From Otis tarda (Eukaryota; Chordata; Aves; Otidiformes; Otididae): DNA of 64,000 bases. This document shows positions 50,382 to 60,735 of this stretch, one piece after another. Position 1 is the stretch's first letter. Every line of letters begins with the position of its first letter. Location: assembly GCA_026413225.1 (NCBI GenBank), contig CM048552.1:202877553-202941552 (forward strand). Direction: 5' to 3'. The notes under the pieces are model-generated. The model saw only the letters and a program-made list of their open reading frames with translations, had not been told where the DNA came from and did not search any database. The translations under genes and the position numbers were made by a program.

Positions 50382-50761
50382 ATTAAAACCAAAGCAGGAT
50401 AATGAGACAGAGAACAAGATAACTTTCCCCCAGTCCTCCCACTTCCCAGGCTTAACTTTATGTTCAATTATCTCTATGTTTTTTCCCCTCTCAAGTGGCA
50501 CAGCGGGCAATAGGGAATGGGGCTTATGGTCAGTTCATCACATGTCACTTTACGCCATTCCTTCCTCCTCGGGGGAAGAACTCCTCACATTCCTCCCCTG
50601 CTCCAGCATGAGGTCCCACCCATGGGCCACAGTCCTTTGTGAAACTGCTCTGGCGTGGGTCGTTTTTCCATGGGGTGCAGTCCCTCCAGAACGGCTGCCC
50701 CAGCACGGGCCCTCCACAGGCCACAGCCTCCTTCAGGCTTCCACCTGCCCTGGCGCGGGGT

Positions 50762-50879
50762 CCTCCATGGGCTGCAGGTGGATCTCTGCTCCTCCGTGGA
50801 CCTCCATGGGCTGCAGGGGGACAACCTGCTCCACCATGGTCATCACCACAGGCTGCAGGGGAATCTCTGCCAGGAGCAG
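50762..50879. repeat. 39-bp tandem repeat inside the LTR, about 2.9 copies
   Basis: Units start at 50762, 50801 and about 50840. Each carries CATGGGCTGCAGG (ACAGGCTGCAGG in the third) followed by a CTCTGCTCC- or CCTGCTCC-like segment. Units 1 and 2 are exactly 39 bases and in phase; unit 3 is diverged with a small insertion. Because 39 is divisible by three, the array stays open in all frames it enters, which helps explain the long spurious plus-strand frame. Confidence 0.85.
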
Positions 50880-51159
50880 CATTACTGCTCCCCCTCCTTC
50901 TTCACTGACCTTGGCATCTGCATCTTCCTCTCACAAGAAATTCTTCACACTCGGCTCAGGCAGACGGCTCTCAGAATCTCTTCACATCTCATCTCCTCTC
51001 TACTTCCTGCAGCCAGGCCAGGCTGAGTCGGGCCCAGTCGGCTGCCCGGCAGGAGGCCAGAGGATGAGGGCTGCAAGGCCTACAAGGCTCGCGCCTCCCC
51101 CTCTCTGCCCCCACTTCTGCTTCTACTTCATATCTTCTTCTTTTTTTATTTTTCCCCTT

Positions 51160-51167
51160 CTTAAATA
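51160..51167 (-). promoter_or_regulatory. LTR TATA-like box (TATTTAAG, minus strand)
   Basis: The plus strand reads CTTAAATA. Its context matches that of the box at 3032-3039 in the related fragment (GATAAC just upstream, AAG-GGG just downstream). Confidence 0.65.
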
Positions 51168-51329
51168 CGTTATCGCAGAGGCATTATCAGGGAACATTCT
51201 GCTACCAATTGCCTCAGCCTTGGCCAGCAGTGGGTCCAGCCGAGTCCACTGAACAAAGGGGAGCAACTTCTAGCAGTTTCCTACAGAAGCTACCACCTTA
51301 GGCCCTCCTCACTAAACAAAACCAACACA

Positions 51330-51334
51330 ATGTG
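51330..51334. repeat. Target-site duplication, right copy (ATGTG)
   Basis: Exact match to 50191-50195, directly abutting the CA end of the LTR. Confidence 0.85.
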
Positions 51335-54300
51335 AATACACTATCTGTCTCCTGTGTGTAAAAGATCATTCTGAAAACAAAGACTATGTTGGGTCAGTTG
51401 CAGAGTGTTTTAGTTGCAGTGATATTAAAAGGGATGCACACACGTGCGGCAATCAAGGAACCGCAGACAAAATGAATATTATGATCATAAATGTTTTTGG
51501 AATGCAAATCTAAATAAATGGTGATTTATAACCATGATAGCTACTACAATTTTGGTCATGTGATGGACTACACTCATGTCTGAGGTGTGAACTTTTCCAG
51601 GAAAGATGAGATCATGACCACTACTATCTTCGACCTCAGTTTAAGCACATATCTGATGACAGCATACTTGGTTAGCCATGTTGCCATTAAAAAGGTGAGA
51701 TTTTGGGTGAAGAAGCCATTTCCAGCAGAAATCACACACAAACATTTTGGCTAAAGGATTCATTAGGACTGACTCTCAGTAATCTCAGAATATGTAAGTT
51801 TTGGAGCACTGGAAACAGCTAGAGAAAGTAATGATCCTGATTCCCTCCCTCTTCCCTACCCTTTCTTGGGGGGAGGAGAGGAGGGGGCTCATTAATTCTG
51901 GATTCATTCAGGGTTAGTGTATATAGAACATCTCTAGTTGGCAACAGAACTGCATTGAAATGATTTCTTGTGAGAAGGTGAGTGAGCATAAAATATGGTG
52001 AGTGTTCAGGAACACCCAAGCTGTCCCACCAAGGATAATGCAGTGGGTAACCAGATCCTCCATTTCTAATTTGTCTGGCTTTGAATATCTTACTTTCTCG
52101 TTACTATATATATTTATATATAAAATATAATTTTATAATTCAGTCCTTTGGAAGGGCTTTTTATGTGTTTTTCTCTTAATATGTTTAACAGACCTGAATA
52201 TTTCAGCCATTGAATTTCACTTAATACCAGAAGTGACGACTACGTCTCCAAGTTTTGTGGTCTGATTGCTTCATGTTCTGTCTCTGGAAAGTTACTTTTT
52301 TCTCATGTTTGAAGTTTCTAGCTGTATTCTAGACTACAGTTATTAAAATTCCTTTACAGGCCACCTCTTTCAGAAATGTTAGACTGATGTAGACTACTGA
52401 ACACTTTTTTAATTCTGTATTTATTACTCCAGAATACTGGTTAACAAGTTATTTCATGAGCTGTTTCCAGTGTGGCAGATCATTTCAATGAACAAAATAT
52501 TGTTGCCAAGCTCTATTTAGTTTGGAACACGAATTTGTGAACCTCAAAAAATTGGAGCTGATTAAGAGATAACCTACAAGGCTGGCAGAATGCCCTGAAT
52601 CATAGAGATGACTTTTCCACTTGCCACATGCCAATGCTTGGTATAGTTGCTTCAACATTTAGATCTTAATTATCCCTTCTGCTTCTCATTTCTACCTCTG
52701 CATTTGTAGTTACTTTTAATATAACAAATGTGATAATGATGTACAACAGAACTGTTTGAATAAGTACCCACCCATGAACGTCAACATGTGGACAGAAACT
52801 AAGTGAAATGAAGGCTACTGTCTTGAATGTCCCATCCATCAAAAATAAACAGTGGCATACAGAAAAGCTCTTGTCCTGTCTTTTATAGAATATATTTCTC
52901 CTATTAAATTGAATGTATCTCATGTTACACTGCATAGAAATCAGTGATAGCAAGGATTTTGTTAAGTAAAATGAAAAATATGGAATTTTAGTGTTTCCTT
53001 GTTATTTTCAATTAGTTATATTAAATAGACACACTTAAATCAATCGATCTATTAAACTTATGTCTGTGTTAATTGGCCGCACAGGCTGTGTGGTGGGACA
53101 GGTCATGCAGCCATCTGCATTTAACTCAGTTTTAAAGTTTGCTTTGACATTTACTTTTATGCTTCAGGTACTGTGATTAAATAGAAATGATGAAAACGAG
53201 TGCTGCAAATGACTACTCAATTGTCTGGGGTACAATATTACCACTTCTCTGACATGACCTCTAAATAATTTCCTCTATAACTTTCTTTCCTGATTTATTC
53301 AGTCATTTCTGACTCCCAGATATTTCTAAATCCCCCCATTTTCCCTCTCTGTTCAGCTATTGCTACCTCCCCACAGAGTTTCCATTCACTTTTTAAATCA
53401 GGAAGTGTAATTGTGAAAGGTGTTAAAGAGTTCCTGCAAGCACTATATACTGAGGTATTGCTTGTTTCAATTGCTGTGGGACAAATTTTTAGCAGTTTAT
53501 CCTAGATATGCCCAAGTTAGATGACTACACTGTAGCTACTCAGCTGGGCTTCCCTTATAGTTGAGAGTGAAATAATCACTTTTGGACATAATTTGTCTTA
53601 TTGTGGACTGGGATTAATTGTGATCTACAAATGCTTATTTCTTATATGTGACCATCAGGGGAACAAACAATTATTAGATTAGGTCCAGATGTTAAACCTG
53701 CAGTGAATAATCTGATGTATATGTTTATGTCCGGTCAGAGAATAAAATAATCTTGCTTTTTCCAGATTTTCACACACACAAAATACTAGTAATTGTATGG
53801 GCTGGATGGATTTCAGAAGAATTTAGTTTCCCTTAAAAAGGGAAAAAGAGGACAAGACATTAATATCAAAGTGATTAAGATTCTGTTGCTCATTGCAAAA
53901 GAAAGGAAATTATCAAGAGCCTCACAGACAGGTAAAATAGAGTTAGCGTACAGTCTTCCTGGCTTGCTTATTTTCTTTCTGGTAGAACTAAAATAGACTT
54001 GATTTTCATTTCACTTACATATCCAAGCCAGATGTCCAAGTTAGGTCCACACTGTTCATATCATAGCACTGAAAACGGCATGACTTAGGGATGCCCTGAG
54101 TCTGAAGCTGGCCATATTGTGGACAAGTTGACCATGTTCAGTCTTCTAGCCAGCATGAACTCAGTCTGAACTTTTGCTACTAAACCAACCTGATCTTGTG
54201 CCTCACAATATCCTAATACTCCAATGAGTAAATTCAGATGCCTTCAAAACAGGACCTTGCTTTTCCCATGTCTACAACATTAAAGCCACAAAAAAGAACA

Positions 54301-55236
54301 TTCTATACTCCACCTGAAGCTGAGTTTTTCCCTCTGCTAATTTGAACAAGGACATCCCAGAAACAGTTCTCATATGTTCCTATACCCAGGCAGCACAGGT
54401 GAGGGCTGTAAATATGTGCTGGGGCTACTCCATATGGTGCTGAAAACACAGCCAGGTAGTTAGGACTTTTTATGAATAAAAAAGTCAAGGCGTCCAAAAC
54501 AAAAAAAAAGCTTAGACAGTCATTTTGTAAAGAAGTGAGGAAGCCTTCCTGCCTAGAACTGGGAGAGGCTCAGGAAAGTTTAAAGAAAAGGCTGCAGAGG
54601 TCAGCTCAACGAGCAAACTGGATTCAAGATTATATAATCATCACTGAAGAGCTGCTTTTTTTCCGCTACTCCCTATTCTCTTTCAGAAAACGAGTGACTC
54701 TTTCTTCATTTGCAATGGAATTTCTCTTCTGATTTATGGTAATAAAACTAGAGCTCTTGATGGAGTATTTAAAATCCTTGAATATCTCATTATGACATTT
54801 CTTTTTACTTTTTATTTCCTAAATAATCTTCACAATTGACTGTAATTTGAATCCAAGAATTGGTTTTGAGCCATTATCTTCCATTGTGCAGTCAGTAAAC
54901 ACTTTAGATTCTGTTTAAGGTGTGCATACACTCTTAACCATGGATTCTGGAAGACAAATATAGGAAAGACCAGTTTAAATGATGCTCTGAATGACTGCAT
55001 TATTAGCATGTACAGTAAATTTCTAAGGGCTAGTCTTAAAAACTGAGTTGTGAGAAGAAACTATTCAGTATTAAACAATATGTCATTTCCTAAGTTGTCA
55101 CTGATATTTTTTCCTTTTACTATATTCTGCTGATTCTGTGAAGATCATTATTGCTATTACAACTTAAAAATCTTTCCAGATAAAAGGGACATTATCAATG
55201 GATTAAACAGATTGATGTATTTCTTGGACATTTTCG

Positions 55237-55288
55237 TTTGACAGTCTGACTTATTTATCACATTTGACAGTTGAACTTATTTTATGAA
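55237..55288 (+). repeat. Imperfect 26-bp tandem duplication
   Basis: TTTGACAGTCTGACTTATTT (55237) is followed by TTTGACAGTTGAACTTATTT (55263) in register. It ends at the start of the unrecognised 149-codon frame. Confidence 0.7.
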
Positions 55289-56029
55289 ATCAATGTATTA
55301 TTTTGCATTTCTTGACTACTTGGGTCTCACACCTCTGGTAGAGACAACTATTCTATATTTGTGTATTCTGGACAGAAGTCTTCTACTCAGACACCAACTT
55401 TGTTTTAAGACAGGACTGACTTCTATCCCATATCTCTTAGTATTCAGAAGAAGCTGGTCTTCAATCAGAAACTTGTCATTAAGAAGGAAAATTATCTTTG
55501 AGGAATATGTCCAATTCCAAATTCATTCAAAACACTTTGGTTACACCGTAGAATATAGGAGGCAAAGACAGCTGCTTTTGTCAAGATTATTTTATCCTAT
55601 GAGCAACCACATAGTCAAATGTAACTGGAATTATCATTTCATTTTGCGGTACATGGCTTGCTCAGAAGACTGGAATACAACAAGCTTTAGAAAACAAGGA
55701 AAACTCAGTAAGGTTATAGCTTTTAGTTGCTAATAAAGCCTTCATCTAGGCATTGTTTTTCCAGACTAGTAAAATCTGGAGCCTACAAAGATCCTGTAAG
55801 CACCAGATATCCAGCACATGTTTAGGACAGATGTCTAGTAGAGTGGCTACAACAGTTGATTAAATAGGCAACAATATTAAAATAACTCCAAATATACGGT
55901 TTAGGGAAATATGTACACACTGATATTCTGTTTAGATTACTTCATTTATCTACATAATCATTGTCCAAAGCTGTTGATATAACCCAGTTTTGCACTTACA
56001 TCCTTCCAGCTGGATAAGGTTAGTAATAC

Positions 56030-56053
56030 ATTCTTAATCTGATTCTTAATCTG
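56030..56053 (+). repeat. Perfect 12-bp tandem duplication
   Basis: ATTCTTAATCTG occurs twice with no gap or mismatch. Confidence 0.95.
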
Positions 56054-58180
56054 TGGTAAATGGTGAGAATTAAATTTTCTGATAAATGTAAAGGCCTTAT
56101 TTGAGTTTCATGAAGCGTGTTTGTCTACTCACACAAAAAGGTTAATGTGAATAAGAGATCTGTATATTCTGAGGAAAATGGTGCAGAACCTTTGTTGGAT
56201 TTCTGTTTAAATAAATCTACAGCCAATTCTCAGCACTGTAAAGGGGCTTTTAGTGCAAAGTGCCTGTGTAGTTCTGCCAACCTATCCTAAGTAGAGTTTA
56301 GGACTTTTGCTACTTCTACCTGTAGAGGATCTGAATAACTTTGATATAAAATCAGTAGCAGATAAAAATTTTTGTCCTTTTTTTAAAAACATTGTGTCTC
56401 ACTGTTACTTGGACCAGCCTCAGTCTCTATCAATACTAATTTTGGTGCCACTTTCAGTGGTCAAGCGTCAGCACTCTGGTGGAGTAAAACATCAAAAGGG
56501 AGGTGTTTGATCGGCATTTCTCCCTGTTAGGCATCCAGCTAGAAAGGAGATTAGAAAATCTCTGATCAGAGTAACATTTTGGATCTATCTTACTTCCTCC
56601 TTCCTCCCTGCCTCAAGAAGAGTTAAGTGGTAAAAAATGTAGAGAAGAAATATTAAGTATTTATTTATATATCACATCTATACTTCGTGTTTCCTATGAG
56701 ACAGGAGTGATCAAATGTCATCTTTCCTCCAACTGCTACCGTGCATCTAGTTGTTACCTGATGCAAAGTATGGCTGCCTTTGAGGGTCATCAGTCCATGA
56801 AAACTTTGCGGAAATGTCCTATTCATTTTATAATTATCTACCTCCTCCTTAAGTTTAAGTCACTGATATTTGGCTGATGCTTTATTTTTACAGATAATGA
56901 GAATTTGGATGACAGTGTTTTCTGTTTCCTGATGCAACAATACATACAGCTGTGCACCATCAGCATATGGCAGACTTTTAAGCTTGTCGTATTTTATAAT
57001 ATTGCTGACTGGTTCAGCATGTATGTTGAATGGGGAAGAGGAAAAGATCTATCTTTTTTAACCTGCAGGGGAAAAAAAGGCTTCTCATTATTGACAGTAT
57101 TGTCACACTTGAAATTTATCTAAGATAAAGGAGTATAATCGTGGGTGTTTTGTTCTTTCAATTCCTACTGAATATTTGAGATAATACTGCAATATCCCAT
57201 GAAAGACATTGTCAAAAACAATGAACAGATGTAAGAGGAACGGCATGGATGCCTTTGCTTTGTCTTTGGCTAGGAAGAGATAATATCTCAGGAAGAATTG
57301 CCCTATCTCTGTAGCAAAAGTTAAATAAAACCTAATTCTGAATGTGGGAAAGTGGTGTAAGGTAAATGCTATAGGAGATAGGTAGCAACTACTATAAGAC
57401 ACTTATTAGACACGACTGAAGATGAAAGAAGAGGAATACCTAAGCATCAGCTCCAGCAAGCGCAGAATGTCTGTGCTAGCACTCAGAGCATACTAAAATA
57501 TATTTTAACTGCAGTGTCTGCTAATCTATTTTCAGTTTCCTGACAAACTGCAGACATTCTCAAAGAAACAGCAATCCAAACCAAAACAACTCTCTGCCGC
57601 CTAACAAAAGAACAAATCTTCCCAAGTTATGCATTTGTCATTCATCAGCTTGAATTTAATCGTGATGGTGTCACAGCCACTTGACTGTCTCTGGAGGACA
57701 TTAAAGTAGATTTTATTTTATGCAAAATATGAATCTCCCAAAGTCAAAGGCATAACAAAATGCTAAACTCCTCCTTTTGATATGTGTCAGCTACACTGCT
57801 CATACCTGTAACCAAGTGTTTGTTTTGACCCTATGATGTAAATTGATGCAATAATTGTGAGACAATGGAGGACTGTGGAGGCTCGCTATTAAGCAACTTT
57901 ACAACTTTTCTGGTAATACAGCATAACAATGCAAAAATTGTCTTCTACATTTAATGGACTTTTTGAACAGTCTGCTCTGTTTTCTTCTGTCTCTGGGAGC
58001 CCAGAGAGACACCCAGAATTATCTTTGTTACCTTCTTGAGACATTATACCCCCTCGCTCTGCAGAGATGAGCCCTGTCTGAGGCTTCCATGGCTCATAAG
58101 AGCAATGCCTCTCGTTGAGAGACTCACTGTCACTGTACAAAGGCGAGAGGTGACCGCATGTCTCTCTACTCTTTCTCTAT

Positions 58181-58542
58181 GATCCTTATAGTGGTCTTCC
58201 AGTACCTAAAGGGGGCTTATAAGGAAGATGGGGAGAAACTCTTTAGCAGGGCCTGTTGTGATAGGATGAGGGTTAATGATTTTAAAATAGAGGGAGGTAG
58301 ATTCAGACTTTATAAAAGGAGAAAAAAAAATTAGAATGAGAGTGGTGGAACACTGTCACATGTGGCCCAGAGAGGTAGTAGATGCCCAGTCCTTGGAAAC
58401 ATTCACAGCCAAGTTGAACAAGGCTCTGAGCAACCTGATCTGGTTGGAGATGTCCCTGCTCCTTGCAGGGAGGTTGGACTAGATGACCTTTAAAGGTCCC
58501 TTCCAAACCAAACTACTCTATGATTCTATTATTCTATGATTC
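58181..58542 (+). mobile_element. CR1 LINE 3' end, sense
   Basis: About 360 bases. ATCCTTATAGTGGTCTTCC, then AGTACCTAAAGGGGGC (the FQYLKGA codons), AAGATGGGGAGAAACT, TGTGATAGGATGAGGGTTAATG, GAGAGTGGTGGAACACTG, GAAACATTCACAGCC, GGAGGTTGGACTAGATGACC and the tail TATGATTCTATTATTCTATG. It therefore keeps the C-terminal part of ORF2 and the 3' UTR. An A run (58321-58330) and several substitutions, including CACATGTGG in place of CAGGTTG, show decay. It is 5'-truncated like the copy at 40.6 kb but longer. Confidence 0.95.
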
Positions 58543-59969
58543 ACAAAACAGAAGATTCATATCAGGCCAATGAAAAGGCCATTGACTTGAATTTGGTATT
58601 TTTTACACATTTTGTTACACAGTTTCATCACCAGAAATGAAAAGATAACAGCTTTGCAATATTAAGGAGAAATAATAGCTACAGTGCTGCCAGTAGCCAT
58701 GATGAGTGCAAGCATATAGCCAGAACCCAAACATTGCTGCTCCTGAAAGGTTTAAGAATCAAACTGAAAGGTGTGAGAAAATTAATTAGGAAGTATTTTT
58801 AAAAGCTCTAGTTGGACATCATGATTTGTGTATTTGTCAGATGATTGCATCTCATGCTGATGTCTAGAAAAATTATGGCAATGCAAAGTATGATCTTAAA
58901 ATTGCAGCTGTACAAGGTATTTTGAAGGTCTTCAACATCTGTATGTATGCAGCAGTAATCATAAGCCTAAAGTTCTACCTGAGATAGGTGGCAGGACAGA
59001 AAGAAAAGTGCAGTTCACAGTACTGAATTGTAATGCAGTTGTAAAAAGAGAAGTGCTAACGTTGCTATGTTCTGTTTCCTTGAAATAACTCTGAAAGTCA
59101 ATTCATTTGAGGAACATAACTTGTCGTGGCTAGCTAGTTAGGTCTGCAGAATTCAAGGTGCTGGAAAAAGCATTACTCATGCCCCATTTCTATTTAATCT
59201 ATTAAGCGGAGATGTGCTCAGTTTTTGATGTGACATCTCAAGGCTTACAAAGAGCAGAAAGCAGCGCAGCTACAGAAGGAGGAACATCACAAATTGCTGC
59301 CATTTCTACAAAGGCATCAGATCCCAATGTTTCTGATCTCCTGCTCTTTTTGCTTTTGATGGCAATCAGCTAACTGTGACATTAACCTTTATAATAATCA
59401 TTATTTATTATTTGGATACTTGTGGAAAAAAAATCATTCATTAGCTAAAAGACAGTGACTTCCATTTTTTGTGCCAAGATGTAAAGGAATATATAAGAAA
59501 TAGAAAGTGGTGCTGGCATTGCATCCCTGTTTAGCTACCATGTATTTATATAAACTCTTTTCTGGCATATCAATGTGTCATTCCTTTTGCTGAATTCATT
59601 CACGTCTAGAACTTCCAAAGCACAGTGAAGAACAGGACACAAAATTCACATTAATTTGAGAGCAAGTAATGGGGAGAATTTTTTAAACAATTTTGAAGAC
59701 TGCAACTCATGCCTTGACCTCTGACAGGCCACGCTACTTACAGCTTTGAAATAAAAGTAGACTTCAGGTCAGGCGTAAGACACAAGGCACGCCATTCATG
59801 ACAGATTTTTGTATGATTTTGGAGAATTGGACCTGTGAGCTCAAAATAAAATACTTGCATTTCAAACAATGAGTTAGATGACATGAAATGGGAGTAGGGA
59901 CCTAGTCAGTGATCTTTCATGTTTATTCAGAGAAGTTGCTGCTGCTTGCATTTTATCATTTTTACTATT

Positions 59970-59990
59970 CCCCCCCCCCTCCCCCACCCC
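59970..59990 (-). other. Quadruplex-forming G-tract on the minus strand
   Basis: The plus strand carries ten C, T, five C, A, four C. The minus strand therefore has GGGG-T-GGGGG-A followed by ten G, enough for four G-tracts with single-base loops, a very stable quadruplex class; the C strand could form an i-motif. It lies in otherwise AT-rich sequence. Confidence 0.8.
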
Positions 59991-60320
59991 GATATTACTT
60001 CTTTGCTCATTTCTGGTCTGAAGCTTTGAAGGTGGAGACTAGAGGGGTTTTTTTTGTTATTATTTTGGTGCAATATTATTTTACGGAAGATAAAAATTCC
60101 CACCTTCTTCAATTATTCTTTAGATTTCCAGAATGGGCAAGTCAGTTTTCTTCTGGGGAAAATCTGCTTTCTCATCTGAGTCCATAAGCAAGCCCAGTCC
60201 TCTGCTCACAGCTAATGGAAGGAGGGAGGGGAAGAACAGATGGGGTGTGGGAGACAGGGGGAGACAAAGCTGTGCCACACTGCCGTGTGCCAAGCAGCAA
60301 TTTGGTCTGCTCCATGAACT

Positions 60321-60330
60321 GCTAATTAGC
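60321..60330. promoter_or_regulatory. GCTAATTAGC palindromic homeodomain-type site
   Basis: A perfect 10-bp palindrome around TAATTA, the core bound by many paired-type and Antennapedia-type homeodomains. A second CTAATTAG lies at 60728-60735. Binding is inferred from motif only. Confidence 0.4.
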
Positions 60331-60727
60331 AAACAATTAAAACAACAATATACACAGTGGTGTCAGTAATCTCACAGTTATGGGAATTATCCCATGATCT
60401 AGTAAGATTAAATGAGAATTTTGCTGTTAACTATTTTATCCTCTTTGAAGAAAATGTTCTTATGTTATTGCCTTGTTCAGTAAATCTTTCAAGATGTTGA
60501 TTTTATTGGTTTTTGCTTAGATAGAAGTGTAAGTGTACACATCACTTTACAAAACATGGTGAATGACTAATGCCTGTCTCAAAGAATTTGCAATGGAAAT
60601 TTAAAAAGACATCAAAAACAACCGTTCAGAAAACAGATGAGGTAATGTCATAAAAAAAAAAAAGAAAAAGGAAAAAAAAGAGAGAAACATAAGACGGTTA
60701 GGCAAAGAAGAGGACTCTAAGTACTTG

Positions 60728-60735
60728 CTAATTAG
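60728..60735. promoter_or_regulatory. CTAATTAG palindromic homeodomain-type site
   Basis: Same 8-bp palindrome as within 60321-60330, 406 bases away, in a patch of more complex sequence. Confidence 0.35.

Larger units (their letters stand above)
50196..51329 (-). mobile_element. Complete antisense solo LTR, 1134 bp, ERVL-like
   Basis: The element runs TG (50196) to CA (51329) on the plus strand, which is TGTGTTGGTTTTG to GTCTATGACA on its own strand, and is flanked by perfect ATGTG duplications. On the minus strand it has a TATTTAAG box 163 bases from its start, a GC-rich middle with 39-bp repeats, and overlapping AATAAA signals about 180 bases before its end. No retroviral coding sequence lies in or beside it, so it is a solo LTR from recombination between the two LTRs of a former provirus. 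It shares ordered blocks with the fragment at 2855-3235. Its GC-rich half is the main high-GC island in the window. Assignment to ERVL rests on the 5-bp duplication and on my recollection of this LTR type in birds. Confidence 0.88.
51335..58180. other. Unique AT-rich non-coding DNA
   Basis: No supported gene. Noted: a short CA run near 53769-53780; an imperfect 26-bp tandem duplication at 55237-55288; a 149-codon unrecognised frame at 55284-55733; a perfect 12-bp tandem duplication at 56030-56053; and a possible conserved patch at about 57620-57760 with GTGATGGTGTCACAGCCACTTG. Confidence 0.6.

Noticed and set aside
50359-51252. 297-codon plus-strand frame as a protein-coding gene
   Set aside because: It lies inside and antisense to a solo LTR, crosses a tandem repeat with unit length divisible by three, and has no recognisable domain.
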